From NCBI GenBank assembly GCA_964367945.1, contig CAYIZZ010000001.1:1-64000 (forward strand): a stretch of 64,000 nucleotides of DNA, read 5' to 3'. The stretch comes from JAAYCI01 sp964367945. GTDB taxonomy: Bacteria > Bacillota > Clostridia > Oscillospirales > Ruminococcaceae. Position numbers and translations under genes: made by a program. The notes under the pieces are model-generated. The model was not told where the DNA came from. It made no database searches and saw only the letters and a list, made by a program, of their open reading frames with translations. This document shows positions 43,571 to 51,333 of the stretch, one piece after another (positions within the stretch are counted from its first letter, which is position 1; each line of letters opens with the position of its first letter).

Positions 43571-43683
43571 TTTTTATTCGGATTATATTTTGAGCGTGGT
43601 TAGTGTTAAACCATGCTATACCATTAATGATACCCACAGGGTGTTTAATTTATATAAGGGTACCATAATAATTACAACATAAT

Positions 43684-43706
43684 TACTATAGCAATCTTAT
43701 AGTATT
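43684..43706. other. Candidate left attachment region
   Basis: ACTATAGCAATCTTATAGTATTA followed by AGTTTTTTAG resembles the right-hand sequence at 48659-48690 (AGTATAGCAAC then CTATACTATTA and CTAATTTTTTATAG). Similarity is partial and the DNA is AT-rich. Confidence 0.25.
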
Positions 43707-43723
43707 AGTTTTTTAGTAAATGT

Positions 43724-44398
43724 TTATTCTGATTTTGGGGTTTCTCGGACATGTTGAAAATTAAATGTTGTGTCATTATCAGGTATAAAATCTATTGCAT
43801 TATCGCCTTGGCTAATTCGGCCAGCGTTTAATAAATTTATTACTTGATTAGTGCTTATTTCTCCTCTATATCCCATTTCAGAGGGTAGTTTATGTGTGTG
43901 TTTAAACAAGTTGTCAATGGCAATACCCAAATCATCAAGGTATGTTTCTATACTTATGTATCTATTTGGCATACCCATTTTTTCTTGTTTTAGCCTATAA
44001 TCATTAATTATATGTTGTTTACCTTTATCTTTGCTATAAATTTGATGAAGTGCCTCCATTGTTCTAAAATTACCCTTGTTTTCAATTAAAAAATTTTTTA
44101 GCGCGTGGTCGGGCATTGCATTACCTAACATCTTGCATTTCAAAAGAAAGTCTGTATCTATATTCTCATCATTAAAATGTGTAATAGCTGCCTGTACGAA
44201 CTCAGTAGCTATATCATAATAACCTTGCATGATAGAGTTATATTCGCTTGATAGAGCGTTTACAGTGCGATTTTTGTAGTCTTGGCTATAATCTTTGTTT
44301 GTGAGTACTTTTTCTGTCTTTGATCTGAATATTTTGGTTTCCTCTTGTTGCTTTGATAGTAGATCCGCTAATTCCGAAAATAATGGCTTTTTATACAT
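43724..44398 (-). CDS. Accessory protein of unknown function
   Basis: The 224-residue protein is hydrophilic and largely helical, with an N-terminal coiled-coil-like stretch (LSKQQEETKIFRSK). I recognise no domain. It starts with GCAGGAGG upstream and overlaps the preceding small winged-helix gene by eight bases, so the two are translationally linked. Its place in the element suggests a role in maintenance or replication; this is a guess from context. Confidence 0.6.
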   Translation of the reverse strand: MYKKPLFSELADLLSKQQEETKIFRSKTEKVLTNKDYSQDYKNRTVNALSSEYNSIMQGYYDIATEFVQAAITHFNDENIDTDFLLKCKMLGNAMPDHALKNFLIENKGNFRTMEALHQIYSKDKGKQHIINDYRLKQEKMGMPNRYISIETYLDDLGIAIDNLFKHTHKLPSEMGYRGEISTNQVINLLNAGRISQGDNAIDFIPDNDTTFNFQHVRETPKSE

Positions 44399-44690
44399 TG
44401 AAATATTCCTCCTGCAAGTTTTTTTGAAGTTCTTCTAACATTTTCAATGTGCTATTAGAGCGGTTTTTTTCTTGTTTGATAAAACGATGTAATTCCAATT
44501 CATTTTTTGCGATATAGAGACCGAATGGAGCGGTTGCACTGCCTATTATTGGGTATCCTTCCAATCGTAATGTAGTTACAAGCTGATTTACTGCGCGTTT
44601 ATCAAGGTTCAATAATCTTGATATTTCCGTTGATGTTTTAGCACCTTCGTGCCCTACAGATAGAACTGATAATAATTTTTTTTGCAACAT
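44391..44690 (-). CDS. Small winged-helix DNA-binding protein
   Basis: The start is the ATG at 44690 (99 residues), 7 nt after AGAGG; an ATG six bases earlier is too close to that site. Residues about 5-65 form a winged helix-turn-helix (KTSTEISRLLNLDKRAVNQLVTTLRLEGYPI), then FGLYIAKNELELHRFI and a C-terminal coiled coil. The gene lies directly downstream of four inverted repeats, which may be its binding sites. It could be a copy-number or excision regulator. Confidence 0.7.
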   Translation of the reverse strand: MLQKKLLSVLSVGHEGAKTSTEISRLLNLDKRAVNQLVTTLRLEGYPIIGSATAPFGLYIAKNELELHRFIKQEKNRSNSTLKMLEELQKNLQEEYFNV

Positions 44691-44724
44691 TATCATACCT
44701 CTTTTATAAGTTATTGTATTTTGG

Positions 44725-44867
44725 CTGTATGCTTTCACATACAAGATGGTAGTAAATCTTGTATGTTTTTACATATAAGATGGCTGATATTAAAAACTGC
44801 CTTATATGTTTTTGTATATACTTCTTCGTATTCACGTGCAATGTGCCTTATATGTTTTTGCATACAG
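44725..44867. repeat. Array of four iteron-like inverted repeats
   Basis: Four copies of a 21-22-bp unit, approximately CTTRTATGTTTTTRCATAYAAG, start at 44725, 44758, 44801 and 44847. Each is itself an imperfect palindrome with a 5-6-base centre, and the first two are followed by ATGG. The spacing is 33-46 bp. They sit between two genes encoding winged-helix-like proteins, as operators or replication iterons would. Confidence 0.75.
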
Positions 44868-44889
44868 GATTATAAAGTTTACCATATAC

Positions 44890-45360
44890 TCATACTTTTT
44901 TATTTTGCACGCTATGGGATTTTGACAAGGGATAGTTCATTTCATTAGGCAGGATTTCAAATTCTTGGGTATTGTATTTCTGCCATTTTGAGCTAAACTT
45001 ATAAATGTTTTTGGTTCTGGTTGTTTTTCCACTTTCGAGGCAAATAATAAATCCGTGTGATATTAGTGAGGTTACATCTTTATAAAATCTATTTTCTGAA
45101 CCCCTGGCATACAATTTATAAATGTTTTGCCATAATGCACGGTTGAAATAAAACTTTGTAATGTCTTCTTTGTCAACCGCTCTCTTGCCTGATTGTCCGT
45201 AATATTGTAATTTCATATACAGATACAAGTTTTGCTGTTTTGTGGATAAATCTTGCCATGCCTCACTCAAAATCATGCTCATATATATATTAGACGAAAC
45301 ATCGTTTGTAGTTCCTGTGCTTTCAAAACTTTTCTTTTGATATGCTTTCTTTTTAGACAA
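44890..45360 (-). CDS. Predicted winged-helix replication/regulatory protein of the element
   Basis: The start is placed at TTG 45360, preceded by AAGGAGAGG; a GTG at 45366 overlaps that site. The 156-residue protein contains MILSEAWQDLSTKQQNLYLYMKL as two helices, FNRALWQNIYKLY and FYKDVTSLISHGFIICLESGKTTRTKNIYKFS, which looks like a winged helix with a beta-wing rich in Lys and Arg. It resembles small replication-initiator or repressor proteins of Firmicute mobile elements. Family identity is not certain. Four inverted repeats follow its 3-prime end. Confidence 0.6.
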   Translation of the reverse strand: MSKKKAYQKKSFESTGTTNDVSSNIYMSMILSEAWQDLSTKQQNLYLYMKLQYYGQSGKRAVDKEDITKFYFNRALWQNIYKLYARGSENRFYKDVTSLISHGFIICLESGKTTRTKNIYKFSSKWQKYNTQEFEILPNEMNYPLSKSHSVQNKKV

Positions 45361-45366
45361 AATCAC

Positions 45367-45564
45367 CTCTCCTTAATCTAAAATATACTATTTGTATAAC
45401 ACATCCCCGTGAAACGCGTTTAAATAGCATTTAACGCGGTTTTAGACTACTTGAAGTATAATCACTATACTGGGGTATAAAACGTAATATAGCGGTGATA
45501 AAGGCGGTATATGGCTACCCTTGTGTTTTTGTATCATAGATTTACTCCTAAACTTAGCTAATGT
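45367..45564. other. Intergenic spacer within the element
   Basis: About 200 bp with no supported gene. It includes short GTTTAAATAG/GCGTTT symmetrical words near 45416-45440 but nothing I can name. Confidence 0.5.
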
Positions 45565-45699
45565 TCACGCTACTGCCTCTCTTTCATATTCTTTTAAAAA
45601 TGCGTGGTATTCTTCTTGGTGTGTAGCAATGTACTCTGCTATATATGGCTGAATTTCAATAGCAAAGGCTTTAGCTTGGCTTTTTGAAATTTCAATCAT
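45565..45699 (-). CDS. Small acidic element protein (44 residues)
   Basis: A full AAAGGAGG site precedes the ATG at 45699, which overlaps the stop of the upstream regulator as ATGA. The protein begins MIEISKSQAKAFAIEI and is helical and acidic, with EEYHAFLKEYERE. Similar short proteins occur beside recombinases in Clostridial mobile elements. Function is unknown. Confidence 0.65.
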   Translation of the reverse strand: MIEISKSQAKAFAIEIQPYIAEYIATHQEEYHAFLKEYEREAVA

Positions 45700-45881
45700 A
45701 TACAAGCCTCCTTTGAAACAAGCCTATCAATAGCAGATAATATTTGCTCTTTTCTTTCGCTTGTTAGTTCTTCCCTTATCCATTTACAAAAAGTATACTC
45801 TGAAATACCTAACTCGCTTGCTATTTCATAATGTCGCAATCTGTTATCTTTAATCTTTAATCTGATTTCTATATTTGCCAT
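45696..45881 (-). CDS. Small helix-turn-helix regulator
   Basis: The start is the ATG at 45881 (61 residues), 9 nt after GGAGG. It contains a single helix-turn-helix, LRHYEIASELGISEYTFCKWIRE, followed by a basic helix. It is likely a repressor or excisionase of the element. It diverges from the zinc-finger and recombinase genes, so it may control them. Confidence 0.75.
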   Translation of the reverse strand: MANIEIRLKIKDNRLRHYEIASELGISEYTFCKWIREELTSERKEQILSAIDRLVSKEACI

Positions 45882-46022
45882 AATAGCAACCTCCATAATT
45901 ATTAATTAAGGTTGTCGACTTCCTTAATTAAATGATACAACAAAAATAGTACTTGTTTTTATAAAGTTTATGCGTTATAATTTAAATTGAAAGTATTAAA
46001 CTTTTACGAGAGGGTGAATAAT

Positions 46023-47036
46023 ATGGCTATTAGCCAAAAAAAAGCTACAATAAAAGGCAATAAAGTTGTTTTTGAGGATATTGATGTATTCCAATATAAG
46101 ATAGATTTTTATAATAACACTGGAGATATTTGCTTATATAAATTAGATAAAAAATCTAATTTACTAAATGATTTTACAAGTTGTAGTGATACAATAAAAA
46201 TTGACATTGAAAATCATTTTAATGCTCTTTTAGATATTGTTTCAGAGTATTACTTTATGTTAGAGGAAAAGGAGGAGAAAAGCGAAATTATAAATAAGTT
46301 TAATTCTTTCGCTACATTATTTATAAATGAAATTGGGGAAAAACAACGAGGACTAAATATTGATTTATGTCAAGAATTTTCAATTATTATTTCAATATTA
46401 AATGACTATAATGATTTATCACTATACGAGTATGAAAAGTTAATTGCATTTAATCATTTTAATATTAATTACGAAAGAGAGCCCTTTGTTGATTATGAAC
46501 AGTATGAGCCTAATTGGGCTGTAAAAGAATATACCAATGATATTGAGTATGCAAATTTATGCTATGAAGATAGTAAGGTGTTTTTAAATGATAATTCCGA
46601 TATTTTTATTAATGTAGATAGATACACCTGTACATCTATATCTGAAATGATTTTAGCTTTCTTACATTATTTTAAATTAAACAAATACAAGTTGGCTTTT
46701 TGCAAACACTGTGAAAAAGTATTTTTTACAAAAACATTAAAGAAGAATTATTGTGATAGAAATAGTCCATTAAAAGGTTACGAGGATAAGGATTGTTATA
46801 AGGCACGTAAAACAGCATGGAATGCTTTATTAAAAAGAAAAACCACTTTGGATGCAAGATTGAAAAATCACACTAAATATAGAGAAGAATTTGATTTTGA
46901 TGAAAAATTGGGCAAATACGAGAGCAATATAAGCGACAATCCTACGCCTAAAAATTTACAAGCATATTATGATTTTCTTTATTATGACTGTGAAACTATA
47001 TACAAAAAATACGAAAGGGTGAATAAATATAAATGA
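46023..47036 (+). CDS. Zinc-finger element protein (DUF6076-like)
   Basis: The start is the ATG at 46023 (337 residues) with GAGAGGGTG upstream. The gene is very AT-rich, with Asn, Lys, Ile and Asp codons dominating. Near residue 227 is CKHCEKVFFTKTLKKNYC, a likely zinc finger, followed by a basic C-terminal region. The layout resembles DUF6076 proteins found next to serine recombinases. The stop overlaps the recombinase start by four bases. It may be a recombination accessory factor; that role is inferred from coupling. Confidence 0.65.
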   Translation: MAISQKKATIKGNKVVFEDIDVFQYKIDFYNNTGDICLYKLDKKSNLLNDFTSCSDTIKIDIENHFNALLDIVSEYYFMLEEKEEKSEIINKFNSFATLFINEIGEKQRGLNIDLCQEFSIIISILNDYNDLSLYEYEKLIAFNHFNINYEREPFVDYEQYEPNWAVKEYTNDIEYANLCYEDSKVFLNDNSDIFINVDRYTCTSISEMILAFLHYFKLNKYKLAFCKHCEKVFFTKTLKKNYCDRNSPLKGYEDKDCYKARKTAWNALLKRKTTLDARLKNHTKYREEFDFDEKLGKYESNISDNPTPKNLQAYYDFLYYDCETIYKKYERVNKYK

Positions 47037-48595
47037 ATGTTGTAATATACGCAAGGTTTTCAAGTCATAGCCAAAATGAGCAATCTATCGAGGGTCAATT
47101 AAAGACTTGTTATGATTTTGCACAAAAACAAGGTTATGTTATTTTAGATGAATATATCGACCGTGCTTTAAGTGGTACTACCGACAACCGCCCACAATTC
47201 TTGAAAATGATTGATGATAGCAATAAAAAGCACTTTGAGGGTGTTTTAGTATATCAGCTTGATAGGTTTGCACGTAATCGCTACGATAGTGCTACATATA
47301 AGGCGAAATTAAAGAAAAATGGTGTCCGTGTATTATCTGCAAGGGAAAATATAACTGATGACGCAAGCGGTATTTTAGTAGAGGGCTTGCTTGAAAGTAT
47401 GGCTGAATATTATTCCGTTGAATTATCACAAAAGATGAGGCGAGGAATGGACTTGAATGCCGAAAAATGCCTTTGTACTGGTGGGGGACGTGCCTTAGGG
47501 TTTAAGATTGTAGATAGACATTTTTTTATTGATGAAGACACTGCGCCAATAGTGCAAGAAATTTTTCGAAAGTATGCAAGCGGTCAAACAGTAACAGAAA
47601 TATGTGAAAGCTTAAATGCGAGAGGTTTGAAAACTTCTACGGGCTCAAAATTTAATAAAAACTCACTTAGAATAATGCTTAAAAACAAACGCTATATAGG
47701 TATATATACTTACAAAGGTAACGAGACTCCTGGTGGAATGCCACGTATAATTGATGATGAACTGTTTTATAAAGTACAAGATATTATGAGTAAAAATAAA
47801 AAAGCTCCTGCAAGAGCAAGAGCTAAATGTGATTATTTACTTACAACAAAGTTGTTTTGCGGTCATTGTAAAGAAATGATGATAGGTATTAGCGGAACAT
47901 CGCAATCTGCTGGTAAAATACATAATTACTATATATGTAAGAGTGCAAGGCAAAAATTATGTAATAAAAAAATGGTGCGTAAAAAATATATAGAGGATAT
48001 TGTTATCGAGCATTGTCGGAATATACTTACTAAAGAAAATATACAGAAAATAGCTATCGAAGTAGTGGCGTTGTGTGAACGTGAACAAGATAACACTAAT
48101 TTCAATAGGTTGCAAAAACTTATGAAAGAAAATATGCGTAAACATAATAATTTAATGTCTGCTATTATGGAATGCGATATGGAAAGTGTTCGTAAGTCGC
48201 TATATGTACAAGTACCTATTATAGAAGAAGATAAGAAAGAGCTCGAAAGACAAATAGCTCTTGAAAAAGCTGGACAAGTACACCTCACAGTATCAGAAAT
48301 AAAGTTTTTCTTAAAACAATTACAAAAGGGCGATATAAACGACATACAATACCGTAAAACTTTAATAAACATTTTTGTGAATAGTATCTTCTTATATGAC
48401 GATAAGATAACTATTATATTTAATTCGGGCAATAAGCCAGTTACCGTCAATAGTGATTTGCTTTCAAAGTTAGAGTCGGAAAATGACAAGGGAGAAAAGT
48501 TTGTTTATAACACACTCACCCCCACCAATAGCACAAAATCCGAACCACTTCTTTACGATGGGAGAAGTGTTCGGATTCTTGCTTTACCTGAATGA
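47033..48595 (+). CDS. Large serine recombinase
   Basis: The 520-residue protein has an N-terminal resolvase domain with the catalytic Ser in YARFSSHSQNEQS (residue about 10) and QLDRFARNRYD near 76. A recombinase domain follows (about 165-260, with RYIGIYTYKG), then a zinc beta-ribbon (CGHCKEMMIG ... CKS) and a long coiled coil with C-terminal tail. It would integrate and excise the element at short att sites. The last 25 residues (NSTKSEPLLYDGRSV region) overlap a DNA hairpin, so the gene end may be part of the attachment site. Confidence 0.92.
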   Translation: MNVVIYARFSSHSQNEQSIEGQLKTCYDFAQKQGYVILDEYIDRALSGTTDNRPQFLKMIDDSNKKHFEGVLVYQLDRFARNRYDSATYKAKLKKNGVRVLSARENITDDASGILVEGLLESMAEYYSVELSQKMRRGMDLNAEKCLCTGGGRALGFKIVDRHFFIDEDTAPIVQEIFRKYASGQTVTEICESLNARGLKTSTGSKFNKNSLRIMLKNKRYIGIYTYKGNETPGGMPRIIDDELFYKVQDIMSKNKKAPARARAKCDYLLTTKLFCGHCKEMMIGISGTSQSAGKIHNYYICKSARQKLCNKKMVRKKYIEDIVIEHCRNILTKENIQKIAIEVVALCEREQDNTNFNRLQKLMKENMRKHNNLMSAIMECDMESVRKSLYVQVPIIEEDKKELERQIALEKAGQVHLTVSEIKFFLKQLQKGDINDIQYRKTLINIFVNSIFLYDDKITIIFNSGNKPVTVNSDLLSKLESENDKGEKFVYNTLTPTNSTKSEPLLYDGRSVRILALPE

Positions 48596-48598
48596 AGT

Positions 48599-48641
48599 AT
48601 AAGTAAATATCCACCGGCTTAGCCGGTGGATATTTACTTAT
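48599..48641. repeat. 43-nt palindrome after the serine recombinase
   Basis: Two 21-bp arms, ATAAGTAAATATCCACCGGCT and its exact complement, flank a single T at 48620. The left-arm part TAAATATCCACCGGCT recurs at the end of the IS200 element at 62896-62911. It may be a terminator or an IS200/IS605-related palindromic unit. Confidence 0.85.
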
Positions 48642-48656
48642 TGTCAAATTTTTAAA

Positions 48657-48690
48657 ATAGTATAGCAACTTTCGTTACTATACTATTAAA
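48657..48690. repeat. Inverted repeat to the right of the element
   Basis: AATAGTATAG and CTATACTATT face each other around CAACTTTCGTTA. It may be part of the right attachment site or a terminator for the recombinase transcript. Confidence 0.5.
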
Positions 48691-48759
48691 GCCTAATTTT
48701 TTATAGTCATATTACTGTGTGAAAAAATCTTTTGATGTTTTAAATTCACGGAAAGATTT

Positions 48760-49329
48760 TCACAACAACTCAGGGTGATTTTTTATATAATATACAATCA
48801 TATGTAAAAAAATCAAATGCATATCTTCTATTTGCTCGTAAGATTCTAATCGAGCAATTAAGTTCGCGTCAGCAAAATCTTTGACTTTTCCACCCTCAAA
48901 GCCCGACAAGGAAACGATACGTGCATTTTTTGTTTTTGCATATTCGCAAGCTTTTATTAGATCAGGCGAGTTTCCGCTTGCGCTTATAGATATAAGCACA
49001 TCTTCGTCATTCATCAAGTTGATCAATTGTTGCCTGAAGATTTGGTCAAAAGCAAAATCGTTTCCCAGCGCGGTCATTTTTTCTATATTATCGCAAACAG
49101 ATATAATACGGAATCTTCTTTTTCCTTCTTGCAGCACGGCGTTTTTGCCAAAATCGCAAACAAAATGGTTTGCCGATGCGGCGCTGCCACCGTTACCCAT
49201 GATGAAAACTTGCTTATCGTTTTTATATGCTTCCACCAGCGTGTTAATAACTTTTTCAAATTCGCCCGCATCAATTTTATCCAAAGAATCTTTTATCGTG
49301 TTGCTGTAATTAGTTAGGTAAGTGTTCAT
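48760..49329 (-). CDS. GmhA-like SIS-domain phosphosugar isomerase
   Basis: The 189-residue protein has the length and motifs of sedoheptulose-7-phosphate isomerase (GmhA): GNGGSAASANHF near 46, TALGNDFAFDQIF near 85, SASGNSPDLIKA near 113 and a C-terminal IEDMHLIFLHMIV with the conserved His. At the usual active-site Glu after NHF the sequence reads Asp (CDFGK), a conservative change. GmhA converts sedoheptulose 7-phosphate to a heptose 7-phosphate; the substrate here could differ. It is the last gene of a five-gene leftward operon. Confidence 0.82.
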   Translation of the reverse strand: MNTYLTNYSNTIKDSLDKIDAGEFEKVINTLVEAYKNDKQVFIMGNGGSAASANHFVCDFGKNAVLQEGKRRFRIISVCDNIEKMTALGNDFAFDQIFRQQLINLMNDEDVLISISASGNSPDLIKACEYAKTKNARIVSLSGFEGGKVKDFADANLIARLESYEQIEDMHLIFLHMIVYYIKNHPELL

Positions 49330-49347
49330 AAGTTTACTATTTCCTTT

Positions 49348-50292
49348 TTATATAATTTTTTTGCCTTTAAAAGCCAGTGCGGCCGCGCCTATTAAAGCGG
49401 CGTCATATCCAAGTTGAGTTTGTGAAATTTCAATATTCTTGTTTGCATTTTTGTAAATTCTTTTTTCTGTTTCTTCTTTTAACGACTTTTCAAATAAAAC
49501 AAAATCGTTAGAAACACCACCGCCTATAACCACTTTTTGCGGGTTAAGAATGTTAATAGTATTTGCTATTGCTTTGCCTAGATATTTACCGGTCAATTGA
49601 TATGTTTTTGTTGCGATTTCATCGTTTGATTTTGCTAGATTTGCAATAGATAATGCCGTGGGAGGATTTTCATCGATTAAGTTTTTGCCACCAAGTTTTA
49701 AATAATTTTTTGCAATGGCGGGCCCAGCGGCATGAACTTCTAAACATCCAAAAGATCCGCATTTACATAAGTTGCCTGTTTCTTCTTCCACAACCATGTG
49801 CCCAATTTCGCCGGCATTTCCGGCAGAGCCGTAATATACATCGTTGTTTAAAAAAACTGCTCCACCGACTCCGTTTGATACAGTCATCCAAAAAAAATCA
49901 GAACATTCTTTGCAAGCGCCGTAATGTTTTTCGGCTATCGCACAAGCGTTGGTGTCGTTATCTATAAAAAACGGAATGTTGAAGTTTTCTTCGAATATTT
50001 TTGCGACAGGCCAGTTTTTAATCCCGGAAAAACTAGCCTCGAGCCAGATGCCGCTTTTAGGATCGGCAAGTCCGGGAATGGTGGCGCCGCCTATACTTGG
50101 AACAAATTCACCGTTGTTTTCAAGTAATGCATTTGCAGCGCCGGTGATATCTGTTATCATTTGCTCTTTTGTTTGCTCTGACCATGAATGCTTTGTTTTG
50201 CATAAAACTTCACCGTTTTTATTCACCAGGCCAACAACAAATTTGGAGCCTCCAATATCAATCGCCAATGCAATAGGATTGTTTTTATCCAA
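49348..50292 (-). CDS. ROK-family sugar kinase
   Basis: The start is TTG at 50292, directly after the TAA of the preceding gene, with AAAGGAG 8 nt upstream. The 314-residue protein has the ATP-binding AIDIGGSKFVVG near 11, the catalytic Asp in FIDNDTNACAIAE near 110 and the ROK zinc motif GEIGHMVVEEETGNLCKCGSFGCLEV split as GEIGH and CKCGSFGC. It phosphorylates a hexose, aminosugar or similar. A second kinase (PfkB type) lies next to it, so the pathway has two phosphorylations or two substrates. Confidence 0.88.
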   Translation of the reverse strand: MDKNNPIALAIDIGGSKFVVGLVNKNGEVLCKTKHSWSEQTKEQMITDITGAANALLENNGEFVPSIGGATIPGLADPKSGIWLEASFSGIKNWPVAKIFEENFNIPFFIDNDTNACAIAEKHYGACKECSDFFWMTVSNGVGGAVFLNNDVYYGSAGNAGEIGHMVVEEETGNLCKCGSFGCLEVHAAGPAIAKNYLKLGGKNLIDENPPTALSIANLAKSNDEIATKTYQLTGKYLGKAIANTINILNPQKVVIGGGVSNDFVLFEKSLKEETEKRIYKNANKNIEISQTQLGYDAALIGAAALAFKGKKII

Positions 50293-51333
50293 TTAGGTTG
50301 CTCCTTTATTGTAGTAATCTTCATACCTTTGTAGTATTTGCTTTCGTGAAGCTGTGCCGGTAGTGCCAATAACTTGAATGGTTATCGATGATGCTAAATT
50401 ACCGACAAACGCGGCTTCTTCGGCGGTAGCGCCGGCGCAAAGTGTGGAAACAATGCCTGCGGTGCAAGCGTCTCCAGCACCAACGATATCTATTTCACCT
50501 GTTTGAGGGATGGTTTCAACAAGTTTTACGTTACCATCGTTTGTCATTGCAAGAACGCCCTTCTCGCCACAAGTGACAAAAACTTTTTTACTTGTCTTTT
50601 CAGATAACTTCACAGTATTTTGCTTTACTGTTTCCATATCTTGTTTTTCACCTGAGGTATCACCACAAATTTTCATTACTTCTAGGTCGTTACATTTGAT
50701 AATCATATTTTCAAACTTGTTTATGAATGCACGAGAATCTGCATAAATTATCAAGTCGCTATATTTCAGCGAAATTTCCGTCAAAGCTTGCCGCACACGT
50801 GGCGTCAAAACACCATATCCTTCATCCACAAGCTGGTCTAATGCAATAATAGCCTTTACATTTTCGGCAACTTTCCATAAGCTTTCTATTACAAAATCCT
50901 CAAGTTCTGCAGGTGTTTTACTTGTGTTTTTGAAATCCAGACGGTTTGTTTCTGTTTCTTTTCCATCTTGCCTGAACATCGGTTTTGTATATGTGGGTGT
51001 CATAACTTTGGTGCTTTTCATAAGATAATCTGTGTTTACATTTTTACTGTTTAGGTCTTTTACAAGCTCAAAGCCTTCTCCATCGTCGCCAACAAAACCA
51101 ATAGCATACAGCTCGCCTATCTCGAGTGTAGCCAAGTTTGCAAGCACTGTACCTGCGGCGCCGGCAAATATTCGTTTGCTGACAACTTGATATGCGGTAA
51201 GTCCGGTTTCAATGGATATTTCATCCAGGTCCCTGTCTACGGTCAGCCACTTATCAAGAAAAAAGTCGCCCACAACAGCAATTTTCTCACTGGGAAATTT
51301 ATTCAAAATTTCTTCAAGCCTTGAAAAGTTCAT
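50293..51333 (-). CDS. PfkB-family kinase related to the HldE/RfaE kinase domain
   Basis: The 346-residue protein is a single PfkB domain. VVGDFFLDKW near residue 20 and the AGAAGTVLANLATL segment near 57 are of the RfaE/HldE (heptose 7-phosphate kinase) subtype, and DIVGAGDACTAG near 284 holds the catalytic Asp. There is no nucleotidyltransferase domain, which the bifunctional HldE carries. Together with a GmhA-like isomerase and a HAD phosphatase this recalls heptose-phosphate chemistry. Start and upstream stop overlap by one base. Confidence 0.82.
   Translation of the reverse strand: MNFSRLEEILNKFPSEKIAVVGDFFLDKWLTVDRDLDEISIETGLTAYQVVSKRIFAGAAGTVLANLATLEIGELYAIGFVGDDGEGFELVKDLNSKNVNTDYLMKSTKVMTPTYTKPMFRQDGKETETNRLDFKNTSKTPAELEDFVIESLWKVAENVKAIIALDQLVDEGYGVLTPRVRQALTEISLKYSDLIIYADSRAFINKFENMIIKCNDLEVMKICGDTSGEKQDMETVKQNTVKLSEKTSKKVFVTCGEKGVLAMTNDGNVKLVETIPQTGEIDIVGAGDACTAGIVSTLCAGATAEEAAFVGNLASSITIQVIGTTGTASRKQILQRYEDYYNKGAT

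Larger units (their letters stand above)
43571..48650. mobile_element. Integrative element downstream of tmRNA
   Basis: Between the tmRNA terminator and the palindrome at 48599-48641 lie only accessory genes: a large serine recombinase, a zinc-finger protein, small DNA-binding proteins and unknowns, in visibly more AT-rich DNA than the flanks. No conjugation gene is present, so it is a small integrative or mobilisable element or a remnant. The ends are estimated; no repeat of the tmRNA 3-prime end was found on the right side, so integration into the tmRNA sequence itself is not shown. Confidence 0.65.

Noticed and set aside
44725..44867. CRISPR array
   Set aside because: Only four palindromic units with uneven 33-46-bp spacing, spacers of 11-25 bp, and no cas genes; iterons or operators fit better.
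47929..48489. Minus-strand frame opposite the serine recombinase
   Set aside because: Composition is Ser/Ile/Phe-rich as expected for the complement of Lys/Asn-rich coding DNA; no start signals.
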